Positions 36,048 through 50,453 of a DNA stretch of 64,000 nucleotides are shown here, one piece after another. The stretch covers positions 328,172 to 392,171 of the forward strand of contig NZ_JACHLK010000005.1 of assembly GCF_014207955.1 (NCBI RefSeq), written 5' to 3'. The DNA is from Acidovorax soli. GTDB lineage: Bacteria; Pseudomonadota; Gammaproteobacteria; Burkholderiales; Burkholderiaceae_C. The translations under genes and the position numbers were made by a program. The notes beneath the pieces were generated by a model that was given only the letters and a program-made list of their open reading frames with translations, searched no databases and was not told the origin of the DNA. How positions within the stretch are numbered: position 1 is the first letter of the stretch; every line of letters starts with the position of its first letter.

Positions 36048-36906
36048 TACGGTTGATCGCCGCCAGGTTCTTCGCGGCGCCGCAGCGCTGCCCCTGGTCT
36101 TCTCCCTGAGCCAGGCCCATGCGGCGGGCGCTGCGCGCATCGTTTCGCTCGGCGGTGCGCTGACCGAAGTGGTCTACCTGCTGGGTGCGCAAGCCCAGCT
36201 CGTGGGCACCGACACCACCAGCCTGTTCCCCGAGGCCGCGCAGAAGACTGCCAAGGTGGGCTACATGCGCCAGCTCTCGGCCGAGGGGCTGCTGTCGCTC
36301 AAGCCCGATGCCGTGGTGGGCACCACCGAGGCCGGCCCGCCCGCGGTGCTGGACCAGGTGCGCAGCGCCGGTGTGCGCGTGGAGCTGGTCAAGGCCGACC
36401 ACACCTGGGACGAGGTGCAGCGCAAGGTCGCCACCGTGGGCCGCGTGGCGGGCCGCGAACGCGAGGCCGCCGCTCTGCAGGCCGATCTCGATGCCCAGTG
36501 GGCGGCAGTGCAGAAGGCCGTGGCGGCCTCCACGAAGCGCCCGCGTGCCATCTTCATCCTGTCGCACAGCGGCAGCCCCATGGTGGCCGGCACCGGCACG
36601 GCGGCCGACGCGCTGATCCGCTTTGCCGGCGGCACCAACGCCATCACCCAGTTCGCGGGCTACCGCCCGCTCACGGCCGAGGCCATGGCCAGCGCCGCGC
36701 CCGAGGTGCTGCTCAACAGCACCCAGGGCATCGAGGCGCTGGGCGGCGAGGCCGCGTTCTGGCAGCGGCCTGAGCTGGCGCTCACCCCTGCCTTTCGCCG
36801 CAAGGCGCTGGTGACCATGGAGGCCAGCCAGTTGCTCGGCTTCGGGCCGCGCCTGCCGGCCACCGTGCGTGAGATCCAGGCGCGCCTGCAGGCGGTCACT
36901 GCGTGA
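36037..36906 (+). CDS. hmuT: Heme ABC transporter periplasmic binding protein
   Basis: Predicted 289 aa. The N-terminus DRRQVLRGAAALPLVFSLSQAHA contains a twin-arginine motif and ends in an Ala-x-Ala site, suggesting Tat export. The mature protein begins with the cluster-A2 binding fold (RIVSLGGALTEVVYLLGAQAQLVGTDTTSLFPEAAQKTAKVGYMRQLSAEGLLSLKPD); the Tyr in VGYMRQ is where HmuT/PhuT-type proteins bind heme. It passes heme from the receptor to HmuUV. The start overlaps hmuS by 11 bases, and its stop overlaps the permease start. Confidence 0.94.
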   Translation: MLRDTVDRRQVLRGAAALPLVFSLSQAHAAGAARIVSLGGALTEVVYLLGAQAQLVGTDTTSLFPEAAQKTAKVGYMRQLSAEGLLSLKPDAVVGTTEAGPPAVLDQVRSAGVRVELVKADHTWDEVQRKVATVGRVAGREREAAALQADLDAQWAAVQKAVAASTKRPRAIFILSHSGSPMVAGTGTAADALIRFAGGTNAITQFAGYRPLTAEAMASAAPEVLLNSTQGIEALGGEAAFWQRPELALTPAFRRKALVTMEASQLLGFGPRLPATVREIQARLQAVTA

Positions 36907-37985
36907 GTGAACTGGTGGCGGCAGCGCCTGGCGCACGCTGGGTTCCGGGGCGCCTGACCCCCCGCAGCGCACTGGCCCTGGGCCTGGCGCTGGTGGCTGC
37001 GGCCTTTGTCTGGGCCAGCACCCAGGGGGCCTATGCGATCACGGTCAACCAGCTGTGGCAGGTGCTGCTGCAGGCCGTGGGCGCCGTGCCCGCACCCGAG
37101 AATGCGCCCGAGTACCTGGTGTTCGTCAATATCCGCCTGCCACGCCTGCTGATGGGCGTGGCCGCGGGCGCAGGCCTGGGCCTGGCCGGCGCGCTGATGC
37201 AGGGCCTGTTCCGCAACCCGCTGGCCGACCCCGGCTTGATCGGCGTGAGCAGCGGGGCCGCGCTGGCCGCGGCGCTGACCATTGTGCTGGGCATGCATTG
37301 GCTGCCCGATCTGCCGCGCACCCTGGGCAGCTGGCCCCTGGTGGCGATGGCCTTCGGCGGTGGCATGGTGGTCACGGCGCTGATCTACGGCCTGGCGCAG
37401 GCCGATGGTGGCACGCGCATGGGGCTCATGCTGCTGGCGGGCGTGGCAGTCAACGCGCTGGCGCTGGCAGGCCTGGGCTACCTCAATTTCATCTCCACCG
37501 ACGAGCAGTTGCGCAACATCCAGATGTGGCTCTTGGGCAGCCTGGGTGGAGCACGCTGGAGCGCCGTGGCCCTGGTGGGGGCCATCGTGACCGTGGCCTG
37601 CGGCCTGGGCCTGGCGCTGGCGCGGCCGCTCAATGCCATTGCCCTGGGCGAGGCGCAGGCTGCGCTGCTGGGCGTGCCGGTGGAGCGCACCAAGCGCCTG
37701 GCCGTGCTGGTGACGGCGCTGGCCGTGGGGGCCGTCACGGCTGCCACCGGCATCATCGGTTTCATCGGCCTGGTGGCGCCGCACTGGGTGCGCCTGGTGG
37801 CCGGGCCGGACCACCGCGTGGTGCTGCCGTGCTCGGCGCTGCTGGGTGCCACGCTGGTGCTGGTGGCCGACGTGGTGGCACGCACCATCGTCAAGCCCGC
37901 CGAGCTGCCGCTCGGGGTGCTCACGGCCTTCATCGGCGTGCCGCTGTTCCTGGCCATGCTGCGCCAGTTTCGGAGCAAGGTATGA
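36903..37985 (+). CDS. hmuU: Heme ABC transporter permease (FecCD family)
   Basis: Predicted 360 aa from a GTG start overlapping the hmuT stop (GTGA). About ten membrane helices are seen. Family motifs include NIRLPRLLMGVAAGAGLGLAGALMQGLFRNPLADPGLIGVSSGAA (about 76-120), WLLGSLGGARW, and IGFIGLVAPHWVRLVAGPDHRVVLPCSALLGA, the coupling-helix region that contacts the ATPase. It forms the inner-membrane heme channel as a homodimer with HmuV. The next gene overlaps by ATGA. Confidence 0.94.
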   Translation: MSELVAAAPGARWVPGRLTPRSALALGLALVAAAFVWASTQGAYAITVNQLWQVLLQAVGAVPAPENAPEYLVFVNIRLPRLLMGVAAGAGLGLAGALMQGLFRNPLADPGLIGVSSGAALAAALTIVLGMHWLPDLPRTLGSWPLVAMAFGGGMVVTALIYGLAQADGGTRMGLMLLAGVAVNALALAGLGYLNFISTDEQLRNIQMWLLGSLGGARWSAVALVGAIVTVACGLGLALARPLNAIALGEAQAALLGVPVERTKRLAVLVTALAVGAVTAATGIIGFIGLVAPHWVRLVAGPDHRVVLPCSALLGATLVLVADVVARTIVKPAELPLGVLTAFIGVPLFLAMLRQFRSKV

Positions 37986-38794
37986 GTGCCTTGCCCCAAG
38001 CATCCGGCGACCCATTGGTCTGCGATCAATTGGGCGTGGGCCTGCCTGGCCGGCCCTTGCTGGCCACCGTGCATGCGCAGCTGCAGCCCGGCCGCTTTAC
38101 GGCCATCCTCGGGCCCAACGGGGCGGGCAAGTCCACGTTGCTGTCCATGCTCTCGGGCCAGCGCACGCCGCGCTCGGGCAGCGTGGGCCTGTCGGGCCGC
38201 CCGCTGGCACGCATCGGCGCACCAGAACTGGCGCGCCTGCGCGCCGTGCTGCCGCAGGAGACGGCCGTGGCCTTCGATTTCACGGTGCAGGAGGTGGTGG
38301 AGATGGGCCGCTTTCCGCACCGGCAATCTCCCAGCCGGCAGGAGGCGCGCATTGCCCACGATGCCATGGAGGCCACGGGCGTGGCGCACCTGGCGACGCG
38401 AGGGGTGAATACCCTCTCGGGTGGCGAGCGTGCACGTGCCCACCTGGCGCGCGCGTTGGCGCAGATCTGGGAGCCCTTGCCCGACGGCGCCACACGCTGG
38501 CTGCTGCTCGACGAGCCTACTGCGGCGCTCGACCTGGCGCACCAGCACCAGGCCATGGCCCTGGTGCGCCGCTGGGCGGTGGAGCAGGGCATCGGCGTGG
38601 TGGCGGTGCTGCACGATTTGAACCTGGCGCTGCGCTATGCGCACGACGTGGTGCTGATGGGGGCCGGGCGCTGCGACGTAGGCCCTGCACCGGAGATACT
38701 CAACCCCGCCGCGATTGCGCGCGTGTGGGGCGTGCAATGCTCCGAGGTGCGCGCCAGCGATGGCGTGGCGCAGTTCCTGGTGGCAGCCGGGTGA
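37982..38794 (+). CDS. hmuV: Heme ABC transporter ATP-binding protein
   Basis: Predicted 270 aa. Walker A GPNGAGKST (44-52), Q-loop at LPQET (90-94), signature LSGGE (145-149), Walker B LLLDEPT (174-180) and switch His in VLHDLNLA are all intact. The insertion QIWEPLPDGATRW before Walker B is characteristic of heme-type HmuV ATPases. It powers the HmuU permease and is the last gene of the operon. A hairpin (38800-38819) without a T tract follows directly. Confidence 0.95.
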   Translation: MSALPQASGDPLVCDQLGVGLPGRPLLATVHAQLQPGRFTAILGPNGAGKSTLLSMLSGQRTPRSGSVGLSGRPLARIGAPELARLRAVLPQETAVAFDFTVQEVVEMGRFPHRQSPSRQEARIAHDAMEATGVAHLATRGVNTLSGGERARAHLARALAQIWEPLPDGATRWLLLDEPTAALDLAHQHQAMALVRRWAVEQGIGVVAVLHDLNLALRYAHDVVLMGAGRCDVGPAPEILNPAAIARVWGVQCSEVRASDGVAQFLVAAG

Positions 38795-38799
38795 TGCGC

Positions 38800-38819
38800 A
38801 GATGACGATTGCGTCATCT
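38800..38819. other. Perfect inverted repeat between the heme and metal-efflux operons
   Basis: AGATGACG (38800-38807) and CGTCATCT (38812-38819) pair perfectly around ATTG, six bases after hmuV. It lacks a run of T residues, so it is either a weak terminator or an operator for the efflux operon that starts at 38907. A TAGAAT -10-like hexamer at 38890 lies just before that start. Confidence 0.5.
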
Positions 38820-38906
38820 TGCCGGGCCTTGCCCTTGGGGCCATGGGGATATGCGTGCCGGCGCATGCTGCGCCGCGCCATCTTGTCACTAGAATGCGCG
38901 CACACC

Positions 38907-39287
38907 ATGCGCCGCCTGCTGCTTGTCTTTCTGCTGCTGTTCATGCCGCTCCAGTCCATCTGGGCCGCGGCATCGCCGTACTGCGGGCACGAGGCAGCAC
39001 CGCAAGCCTCGCATTTCGGCCACCATGTGCACGAGCACCAGGCCGATGACGGGCATGCCGTCCCTTCCCAGGCGGGCGAGACGCCGGACCACAAAGGTCT
39101 GGCCACCTCCGGCACGGCGGACATGGACTGCCACGCCTGCCACGGCGCGGGCAGCGGCATGGCGCTGAGCGCCAGTGCGCAGGCCATCGTGGTGTCGGTG
39201 GGCCGCCCTGCGCCGCAGATGGCGCCGGCCTGGGTGCATCCCCCCCTTTCCCGCCCCGAACGCCCCAATTGGTTCTCCCTCGCCTGA
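38907..39287 (+). CDS. CzcI-like periplasmic His/Cys-rich protein
   Basis: Predicted 126 aa from ATG 38907; longer in-frame starts run into hmuV and are excluded. The signal peptide MRRLLLVFLLLFMPLQSIWA leads to a mature part rich in metal ligands (YCGHE, SHFGHHVHEH, DMDCHACHG). It matches the size, position and composition of CzcI-family proteins that precede czcC genes and modulate cation efflux in the periplasm. It is the first gene of the efflux operon. Which metal is handled is not evident. Confidence 0.78.
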   Translation: MRRLLLVFLLLFMPLQSIWAAASPYCGHEAAPQASHFGHHVHEHQADDGHAVPSQAGETPDHKGLATSGTADMDCHACHGAGSGMALSASAQAIVVSVGRPAPQMAPAWVHPPLSRPERPNWFSLA

Positions 39288-39428
39288 GCGGCGAGGCGGG
39301 CTGCGGGCAGCCCCTTTCCTGACGATTCCACGCTGCCTGGATGGGCAGCCACGGTGCGCGCGTGCGCGCCCGGCATCGTGCCTTGCCGATTTCAACCCCG
39401 TGGCCCCCGGCCACTGCAGAGGAATCGG

Positions 39429-40685
39429 ATGCAACGAACGAGAGAAACGAACCACACCCCACGGCTGCGCATGGCGGCCGTGGCCCTGGCGTGGGCACTG
39501 GGCGGCAGTGCCGCGCTGGCCCAGTCGCCGCCGGCACAGCCGCCGCTCACGCTGAAAGCCTTGTTCGACAGGGCCTGGGAACGCCAGCCTGAGGCGCAGT
39601 CGGCCGCGCTGCGGCGCGAGTCCGCGCAGGCCGCGCGCAGCGGTGCCGACGCCTGGACGGCCGAGCCCGCCGCGCTGGAACTGTCGCGCAAGAGCGACCG
39701 CCCCGGCAGCAACCAGGGCAGCCGCGAATACGAGGTGGGCGTGGCCCTGCCGCTGTGGCTGCCCGGTGAGCGCGCCCGCAAGGCGGCGCTGGGCGATGCC
39801 GAGCTCCAGGCCGTGGAAAGCCGCCGCCGGGCCGCGCAGCTGCAGTTGGCGGCCACCGTGCGCGAGGCCTGGTGGGCCTTGCAGCGGGCCCAGGCGGAGC
39901 TGGGACTGGCCCAGGACCGGCTGCACAGCGCGCAGCAGCTCGCGGCCGACGTGGCGCGGCGCTTCCAGGCCGGTGACATGTCGCGCGCCGACCAGACCCA
40001 GGCCGATGGTGCCGTGGCCCAGGCCGAGGCCGCCGTGGCCGAAGCCACGGGCGCGCGCGATGCCGCGCAGGCCGCGCTGGCGGTGTGGGGCGGTGCCGTG
40101 GTCCAGGCCGATGGCGCCGAGCCCGAGGCCTTGCCCGCCGCCGGACTGCCCGCCGACCACCCCGCCGTGGCGGATTGGCAGGACCAGGCCGAGGTGGCGC
40201 GCCGCAGCGCCGACCTGGCGGCCGTGCAGACCCGGGCCAACCCCGAGCTGACCGTGGCCGCCACGCGGGCGCGCGAGCAGTCGGGCGAACGCTATGCGCA
40301 AAGTTTCACGCTGGGCTTGCGCATTCCCCTGGGCGGCGGCGACCGCGCGCGTGCCAAGGAGGCCGCTGCACGCGCCGACGCACTGGATGCCGAGGCGCGC
40401 GTGCGCGTGGAGCAGGACCGGCTGGCCGCCGAGGTGGCTGCGGCCACGGCCCGTGTCCAGTCGATGAAGCGCCAGCGCGAGGCCATGGAGCGCCATGCGG
40501 CCCTGGCACGCGATGCGCGCGGCTTTGTCGACAAGGCCTTCCGCCTGGGCGAGGCCGACTGGCCCACGCGCCTGCGCGTGGAGCTCGACGCCGTGCAGGC
40601 CGAACGCCAACTGGCGCGCGCGCGCATCGATGCGGCCGCCGCCATCTCCAGCCTGCGCCAGGCCCTGGGCCTGCTGCCGCAGTGA
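39429..40685 (+). CDS. TolC-family outer-membrane efflux protein (CzcC-like)
   Basis: Predicted 418 aa, start at MQRTRETNHTPRLRM; signal peptide ends near GSAALAQS. Two long coiled-coil helical repeats typical of outer membrane efflux proteins are visible (AVESRRRAAQLQLAATVREAWWALQRAQAELGLAQDRL and, in the second half, EAAARADALDAEARVRVEQDRLAAEVAAATARVQSMKRQREAME). The conserved YEVGVALPLWLPGERARKAALGDAE precedes them. It provides the trimeric exit duct for the RND pump encoded downstream. The stop codon overlaps the next reading frame region closely (GTG 40682 or ATG 40724). Confidence 0.92.
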   Translation: MQRTRETNHTPRLRMAAVALAWALGGSAALAQSPPAQPPLTLKALFDRAWERQPEAQSAALRRESAQAARSGADAWTAEPAALELSRKSDRPGSNQGSREYEVGVALPLWLPGERARKAALGDAELQAVESRRRAAQLQLAATVREAWWALQRAQAELGLAQDRLHSAQQLAADVARRFQAGDMSRADQTQADGAVAQAEAAVAEATGARDAAQAALAVWGGAVVQADGAEPEALPAAGLPADHPAVADWQDQAEVARRSADLAAVQTRANPELTVAATRAREQSGERYAQSFTLGLRIPLGGGDRARAKEAAARADALDAEARVRVEQDRLAAEVAAATARVQSMKRQREAMERHAALARDARGFVDKAFRLGEADWPTRLRVELDAVQAERQLARARIDAAAAISSLRQALGLLPQ

Positions 40686-40723
40686 ATACCCGGTCTTTTC
40701 CGCCCCCATTTTTGGTGACCCAC

Positions 40724-41266
40724 ATGCAACTCCCTTCTCTTTTCTCCGCCCTGGGCCTGGCCTTGGTGCTGGGCCTGGCGCCCCTGTGGGCCCATGCCCA
40801 TGGCGACCATGGCGCGGCCCCCGCCGCTGCGGCCGACGCATCCCTGCCGCGCTTTGCCGCCACCTCCGACCTGTTCGAGCTGGTCGGCGTTCTTGAGGGG
40901 CAAAAACTTGCGCTCTACCTCGACCACGCGGGCGACAACAGCCCCGTGAAGGAGGCCCAGCTTGAACTCGACATCGCCGGCACGCGCGTGCCCGTGACCC
41001 GCGTGGCCGATGGCGAATTCCAGGCCGCCCTGTCCGCACCCCTGGCCGAGGGCGTGAGCCCGGTCACGGCCACCGTGGCCGCCGGCAACGAGACCGACCT
41101 GCTGGCGGGCGAGATCGACGTGCATGCCGCCGTGCAGGCCCCTGCCGGGCCGGCGGGCCCGCGCAAGGCCTGGGTGGCAGGTGCCGTCGCCGCCGTGCTG
41201 GCGGCGCTGGCCGCCGTGTGGGGCCTGCGCCGTGGCCGCACCGCCCGCGTGGGAGGTGCCGCATGA
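40724..41266 (+). CDS. Efflux-associated periplasmic protein with C-terminal anchor
   Basis: Predicted 180 aa from ATG 40724 (GTG 40682, overlapping the previous stop, is an alternative). Signal peptide ends near APLWAHAHGDHG, leaving a His-rich N-terminus. The core PRFAATSDLFELVGVLEGQKLALYLDHAGDNSPVKEAQLELDIAGTRVPVTR resembles the N-terminal segment found fused to some CzcB-type adaptors. A single C-terminal membrane helix (WVAGAVAAVLAALAAVWGLRRGR) anchors it. It looks like a stand-alone version of that domain. The stop overlaps the CzcB-like start as ATGA. The exact role is unknown. Confidence 0.75.
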   Translation: MQLPSLFSALGLALVLGLAPLWAHAHGDHGAAPAAAADASLPRFAATSDLFELVGVLEGQKLALYLDHAGDNSPVKEAQLELDIAGTRVPVTRVADGEFQAALSAPLAEGVSPVTATVAAGNETDLLAGEIDVHAAVQAPAGPAGPRKAWVAGAVAAVLAALAAVWGLRRGRTARVGGAA

Positions 41267-42384
41267 GCCGCCGTGCCATTGCCCCCACCCTGGCGGCCCT
41301 TGTGGCCGCCGTCAGCCTGAATGCGGCGCTGCCCGCCTGGGCCGGCGAAGGCCATGACCATGGCGACGCCCCGCCCGCAGCCGACGGCAACGGCCCCAAG
41401 CGCCAGCCCGATGGCAGCGTCTTCTTGCCCAAGCCCGCGCAGCGCCAGCTGGGCGTGCGCACCCTGGTGGCGGCCGAGGGCCGGCACGCCAAGGCCTTCG
41501 AGCTGGCCGGCACCGTGGTCATGGACCCGAATGCCGGCGGCAAGGTGCAGGCCGCGCTGGCCGGCCGGCTGGAGGCCGGGCCCAAGGGCCTGCCTGGCGT
41601 GGGCCAAGCGGTGCGCAAGGGCGAGGTGCTGGCCTATGTGGTGCCCACAGCGGGCGCCATCGAGCGCTCCAACCAATTGGCCCAACAGGCCGAGCTGCGT
41701 GCCTCGCGCGATCTGGCGGCACGGCGCGTGGCGCGGCTCAAAGAGCTGGCCGACACCGTGCCGCGCAAGGAGATCGAGGCGGCCGAGAGCGAGCTGCAGA
41801 GCTTCACCCAGCGCCTGGGCGCGGTGGGGGCCGGCCTGTCCACGCGCGATGCGCTGCTGGCGCCGGTCTCGGGCGTGATCGCTTCGGCCAACGCCGTGGC
41901 CGGCCAGGTGGTGGATGCGCGCGAGCTGGTGTTCGAGGTGGTGGACCCCGCGCGCCTGCGCGTCGAGGCCCTGGCCTATGACACGGCGCAGGCCCACAGC
42001 GTGGCCGGCGCCGCGTTGGCCGTGGGCGGGCAGCGCGTGCCGCTGCGCTTTCTGGGCGCGGCGCGCAGCCTGCGCGAGCAGGCGCTGCCGCTGCAGTTTG
42101 CCGGCGACTCGGCGGTGCTGGGCACCCTGGCCCTGGGCCAGCCCGTGCGCGTGTTCGTGCAGTCCACCGAGCAGGTGGCCGGTGTGCAGGTGCCGGTTGC
42201 CGCGCTGCTGCGCAACCCCGCGAACCAGACCATCGTCTGGGTCAAGGAATCGCCCGAGCGCTTCGTGCCGCGTGTGGTCACCCATGTGCCGCTCGACGGC
42301 ACCTCGGTGGCCGTGACCTCGGGCCTCAAGGCCGGTGACCGCGTGGCCACGCAGGGCGCCACGCTGATCAACCAGGTCCGCTGA
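41263..42384 (+). CDS. RND efflux periplasmic adaptor (CzcB-like)
   Basis: Predicted 373 aa with signal peptide ending near LPAWAG and a His-rich mature start GEGHDHGDAPP. The barrel-sandwich hybrid and helical hairpin follow (KVQAALAGRLEAGPKGLPGVGQAVRKGEVLAYVVP, then NQLAQQAELRASRDLAARRVARLKELADTVPRKEIEAAESELQSF). LLAPVSGVIASANAVAGQVV and a membrane-proximal domain (TIVWVKESPERFVPRVV) come after. It links the inner-membrane pump to the TolC-like duct. It is coupled by ATGA overlap to the preceding gene and is 13 bases from the pump gene. Confidence 0.93.
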   Translation: MSRRAIAPTLAALVAAVSLNAALPAWAGEGHDHGDAPPAADGNGPKRQPDGSVFLPKPAQRQLGVRTLVAAEGRHAKAFELAGTVVMDPNAGGKVQAALAGRLEAGPKGLPGVGQAVRKGEVLAYVVPTAGAIERSNQLAQQAELRASRDLAARRVARLKELADTVPRKEIEAAESELQSFTQRLGAVGAGLSTRDALLAPVSGVIASANAVAGQVVDARELVFEVVDPARLRVEALAYDTAQAHSVAGAALAVGGQRVPLRFLGAARSLREQALPLQFAGDSAVLGTLALGQPVRVFVQSTEQVAGVQVPVAALLRNPANQTIVWVKESPERFVPRVVTHVPLDGTSVAVTSGLKAGDRVATQGATLINQVR

Positions 42385-42397
42385 GGGAGCCACCACC

Positions 42398-45517
<3,120 letters not shown>

Positions 45518-45556
45518 TTTTTTCCCTGTGTTCCACAACCCTCTGAAAGGACATCC

Positions 45557-45946
45557 ATGACAAGCAAGTACCTCCTGGCCGCGCTGGCGCTGGCCGTTTC
45601 GGGCGCCGCCTTCGCGGCCGGCGACCACAGCCATGGCGACGACCACAAGCCGCAGCACGGCGGCATCGTGGCCGGCACCCACGACATGGACTACGAACTG
45701 GTGGCGCGGCCCGACGTGCTCACCCTGCACCTGCGCGACCACGGCAAGCCGGCCAGCGCGCAGGGCGTGAATGCCAAGCTCACCCTGCTCAACGGCACGG
45801 AAAAGTCCGAAGCGGTGCTGGTGCCGGCGGGCGAGGGCAAGCTCGAAGCCAAGGGTGCGTTCAAGGTGGCGGCCGGCACCAAGGTCGTGGCCCTGGTGAC
45901 CCTGCCGGGCAAGAAGCCTGCGAACGTGCGTTTTGCGCTGAAGTAA
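45557..45946 (+). CDS. Small periplasmic His-rich protein of the metal efflux operon
   Basis: Predicted 129 aa with a signal peptide ending near SGAAFAA and a mature N-terminus GDHSHGDDHKPQHGGIV, a likely metal-binding stretch. The rest forms a compact beta-rich domain (YELVARPDVLTLHLRDHGKPASAQGVNAKLTLLNG, KVVALVTLPGKKPANVRFALK) reminiscent of the small beta domain in the 180-aa accessory protein upstream. It has a GAAAGGA site and lies 39 bases after the pump gene, so it is probably the last gene of the operon. A periplasmic metal chaperone or sponge role is inferred. Confidence 0.75.
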   Translation: MTSKYLLAALALAVSGAAFAAGDHSHGDDHKPQHGGIVAGTHDMDYELVARPDVLTLHLRDHGKPASAQGVNAKLTLLNGTEKSEAVLVPAGEGKLEAKGAFKVAAGTKVVALVTLPGKKPANVRFALK

Positions 45947-46047
45947 GCGGGCACCAACACCTGCCGGCGCGCAATCCGTCACGGAAAGCAGAGCCCGGCG
46001 GGAGGGGCCGGGGTGCGTGCGGCGCAGGGTTCGCCTACCATGCACCC

Positions 46048-46614
46048 ATGCCTGCTTCTTCTTCCTCCGCATTCGACTTCGCCGCGCTGGCCGAGGGCAT
46101 TGCCCGGGCCAGCCGCGCCGCCCTGGCCGAGATCTCCGAGCGCTGCGGCCCGCACGACCCCGTGTGCGCCTTCACGCTCTACACCGACGATGGCGCCATG
46201 ACCGTCTGCCCGGCCATGGTGACCGAGGGCCAGGTGCAAGCGCTCACCACGCGCCACCCGGACGATGCCGACTACTACCGCTACAGTTCCGCGGAATGGC
46301 CCCTGGAGGGCGAGGGCGCCAACGCCGCCTTCAACGGGCTGTGCACCCGGGTGGCGGACCATGTGCTGGCGCTGCCGGACGGGGACGGTGATGCGGCCTT
46401 CACCGCGTTCCGCACCCAACTGCTCGAAACCCTGCTCCAGGTGCTGGAGCGGCTGCGCCGCGACGACCCGGCCTTTGCCCGGGAATCGCTGATGCTGCAG
46501 GTGGCGGTGTCGGACGGCGACGAGCCTGCCGAAGTCCTCAACCAATGGGTGGCCCGCCTGAACCCGCCCGCCGTGGCGGCGCGGTTCAAGGCCTGGACCG
46601 ATACCTGGGGTTAG
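46048..46614 (+). CDS. DUF4303 domain protein
   Basis: Predicted 188 aa, cytoplasmic. [54 protein letters not shown] and [21 protein letters not shown] match the DUF4303 pattern, a family with no established function that includes many proteins of immunity-like or regulatory neighbourhoods. No toxin gene is next to it. It converges with ppsR and their stop codons overlap by four bases. Confidence 0.75.
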   Translation: MPASSSSAFDFAALAEGIARASRAALAEISERCGPHDPVCAFTLYTDDGAMTVCPAMVTEGQVQALTTRHPDDADYYRYSSAEWPLEGEGANAAFNGLCTRVADHVLALPDGDGDAAFTAFRTQLLETLLQVLERLRRDDPAFARESLMLQVAVSDGDEPAEVLNQWVARLNPPAVAARFKAWTDTWG

Positions 46615-47432
46615 TACTCCAGGCGCTCAGGCCGGATTTCCTGCAGGATGGTCGTCGCGATCTCCTCGATCGACTTGGTGGTGGTCGACAGCCAGCGGAT
46701 GCCGGCGCGGCGCATCATGGCCTCGGCGTCGGCCACCTCGTTGCGGCAGTTGACCAGATCGGCGTACTTGGAGTTGGGCCGGCGCTCGTTGCGGATCTCG
46801 GACAGGCGCTCGGGCTGGATGGTCAGGCCGAAGATCTTCTTGCGGTGCGGCTCCAGCGCGGGCGGCAGCTGGCGGCGCTCGAAATCCTCGGGGATCAGCG
46901 GGTAGTTGGCGGCCTTCATGCCGTACTGCATGGCCAGGTAGAGGCTGGTGGGGGTCTTGCCGCTGCGGCTCACGCCGACCAGGATCACGTCGGCGTTCAC
47001 CAGATCGCGGTTGCTCTGGCCGTCGTCGTGCGCCAGGCTGAAGTTGATGGCCTCGATGCGGTCGGTGTACTCCTTGCTGCGGCTCACGTCGGAGAAACGG
47101 CCCACGCGGTGGTGCGACTTGATGCCCAGCTCGTCTTCCAGCGGGTGCACGAAGGTGCCGAACATGTCGAGCAGCATGCCCTTGCAGCCTTCCTGGATGA
47201 CGCGCAGCACCTCCATGTTCACCAGGGTGGTGAAGACGATGGGCTTCTTGCCCTCGATCTCGGCCGTGTGGTTGATCTGCCGCACGGTCTGGTGGGCCTT
47301 GTCCACGCTGTCGATGAAGGGCAGGCGCACATGGCGCGGCTTCATCTCGAACTGGGCCAGGATGGCGTTGCCAAAAGTCTCTGCGGTGATGCCGGTGCCG
47401 TCGGAGACAAAAAATACGGTGCGCGTGTGCAT
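46611..47432 (-). CDS. ppsR: PEP synthase regulatory protein (bifunctional kinase/phosphotransferase)
   Basis: Predicted 273 aa, the normal length. [29 protein letters not shown] and the P-loop region [37 protein letters not shown] identify the PpsR/YdiA family (DUF299). The protein inactivates PEP synthase by ADP-dependent phosphorylation of a threonine near the catalytic His and reactivates it by phosphorolysis. It is divergent from the ppsA gene, its substrate, across a 220-base gap containing several TTGACA-like words. Confidence 0.95.
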   Translation of the reverse strand: MHTRTVFFVSDGTGITAETFGNAILAQFEMKPRHVRLPFIDSVDKAHQTVRQINHTAEIEGKKPIVFTTLVNMEVLRVIQEGCKGMLLDMFGTFVHPLEDELGIKSHHRVGRFSDVSRSKEYTDRIEAINFSLAHDDGQSNRDLVNADVILVGVSRSGKTPTSLYLAMQYGMKAANYPLIPEDFERRQLPPALEPHRKKIFGLTIQPERLSEIRNERRPNSKYADLVNCRNEVADAEAMMRRAGIRWLSTTTKSIEEIATTILQEIRPERLEY

Positions 47433-47652
47433 GGGAGGGGGGCCTTTGGGTGTGTCAACACGATGTCAACCTGCTTTGGGCGCGGCAGGCCTACAATTGT
47501 GTCAATTATCCAAATTTCTCCACCATGCACGCCGTCGGCCTACAACCACAACGACAAAGCCCCAAGCGCCCGTGCATGGCCGCTCGCCCCACGGTGCCCC
47601 TTGGAAGGGGCGGGCGCGCAGACGACCCGGTTTCAACTTCTGGAGCTTTCCC

Positions 47653-50046
<2,394 letters not shown>

Positions 50047-50092
50047 GGCCGGGTGCAGGGACCTGGACCGATGCCACCCCCTGGCTGACCCC

Positions 50093-50449
50093 ATGTCTCT
50101 GCTGCTGCCACGCTCTCCCGTGAAGTCCGCCGAGCCCGAGCTCGCCGGACCGTTTCCGCCCGACCTGCACGACGTGCGCCACCTCTGGCTCAAGGCCGGG
50201 CTGCTGCTGATCTGGGTGCTGGTGTCCTTCGTGGCCACCTATTTCGCGCGCGACCTGCAGTTCCTCATGGCCGGCGGCTGGCCGCTGGGCTACTGGATCG
50301 AGGCCCAGGGTGCAGTGCTGGTGTTCATCGGCATCGTGGTGGTCTATGCCTGGGCCATGAACCGCTTCGAGCGGCAGGACGAACAGCGCCGCCTGGCGCT
50401 GGAGGCCGAGCCCCTGGCGGGCGCCAAACCCCCCGCCGACGCGGCCTGA
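50093..50449 (+). CDS. DUF4212 small subunit of a sodium:solute symporter
   Basis: Predicted 118 aa with two membrane helices (about 34-54 and 66-86) joined by the conserved loop YFARDLQFLMAGGWPLGYWIEAQGAVLVFIGIVVVYAWAMNRFER, diagnostic of DUF4212. These proteins are always encoded directly before a VC_2705-type sodium:solute symporter, as here (4-base gap), and appear to be its small subunit. Likely substrates of such pairs are short carboxylates such as acetate; not provable here. Confidence 0.9.
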   Translation: MSLLLPRSPVKSAEPELAGPFPPDLHDVRHLWLKAGLLLIWVLVSFVATYFARDLQFLMAGGWPLGYWIEAQGAVLVFIGIVVVYAWAMNRFERQDEQRRLALEAEPLAGAKPPADAA

Positions 50450-50453
50450 CACC

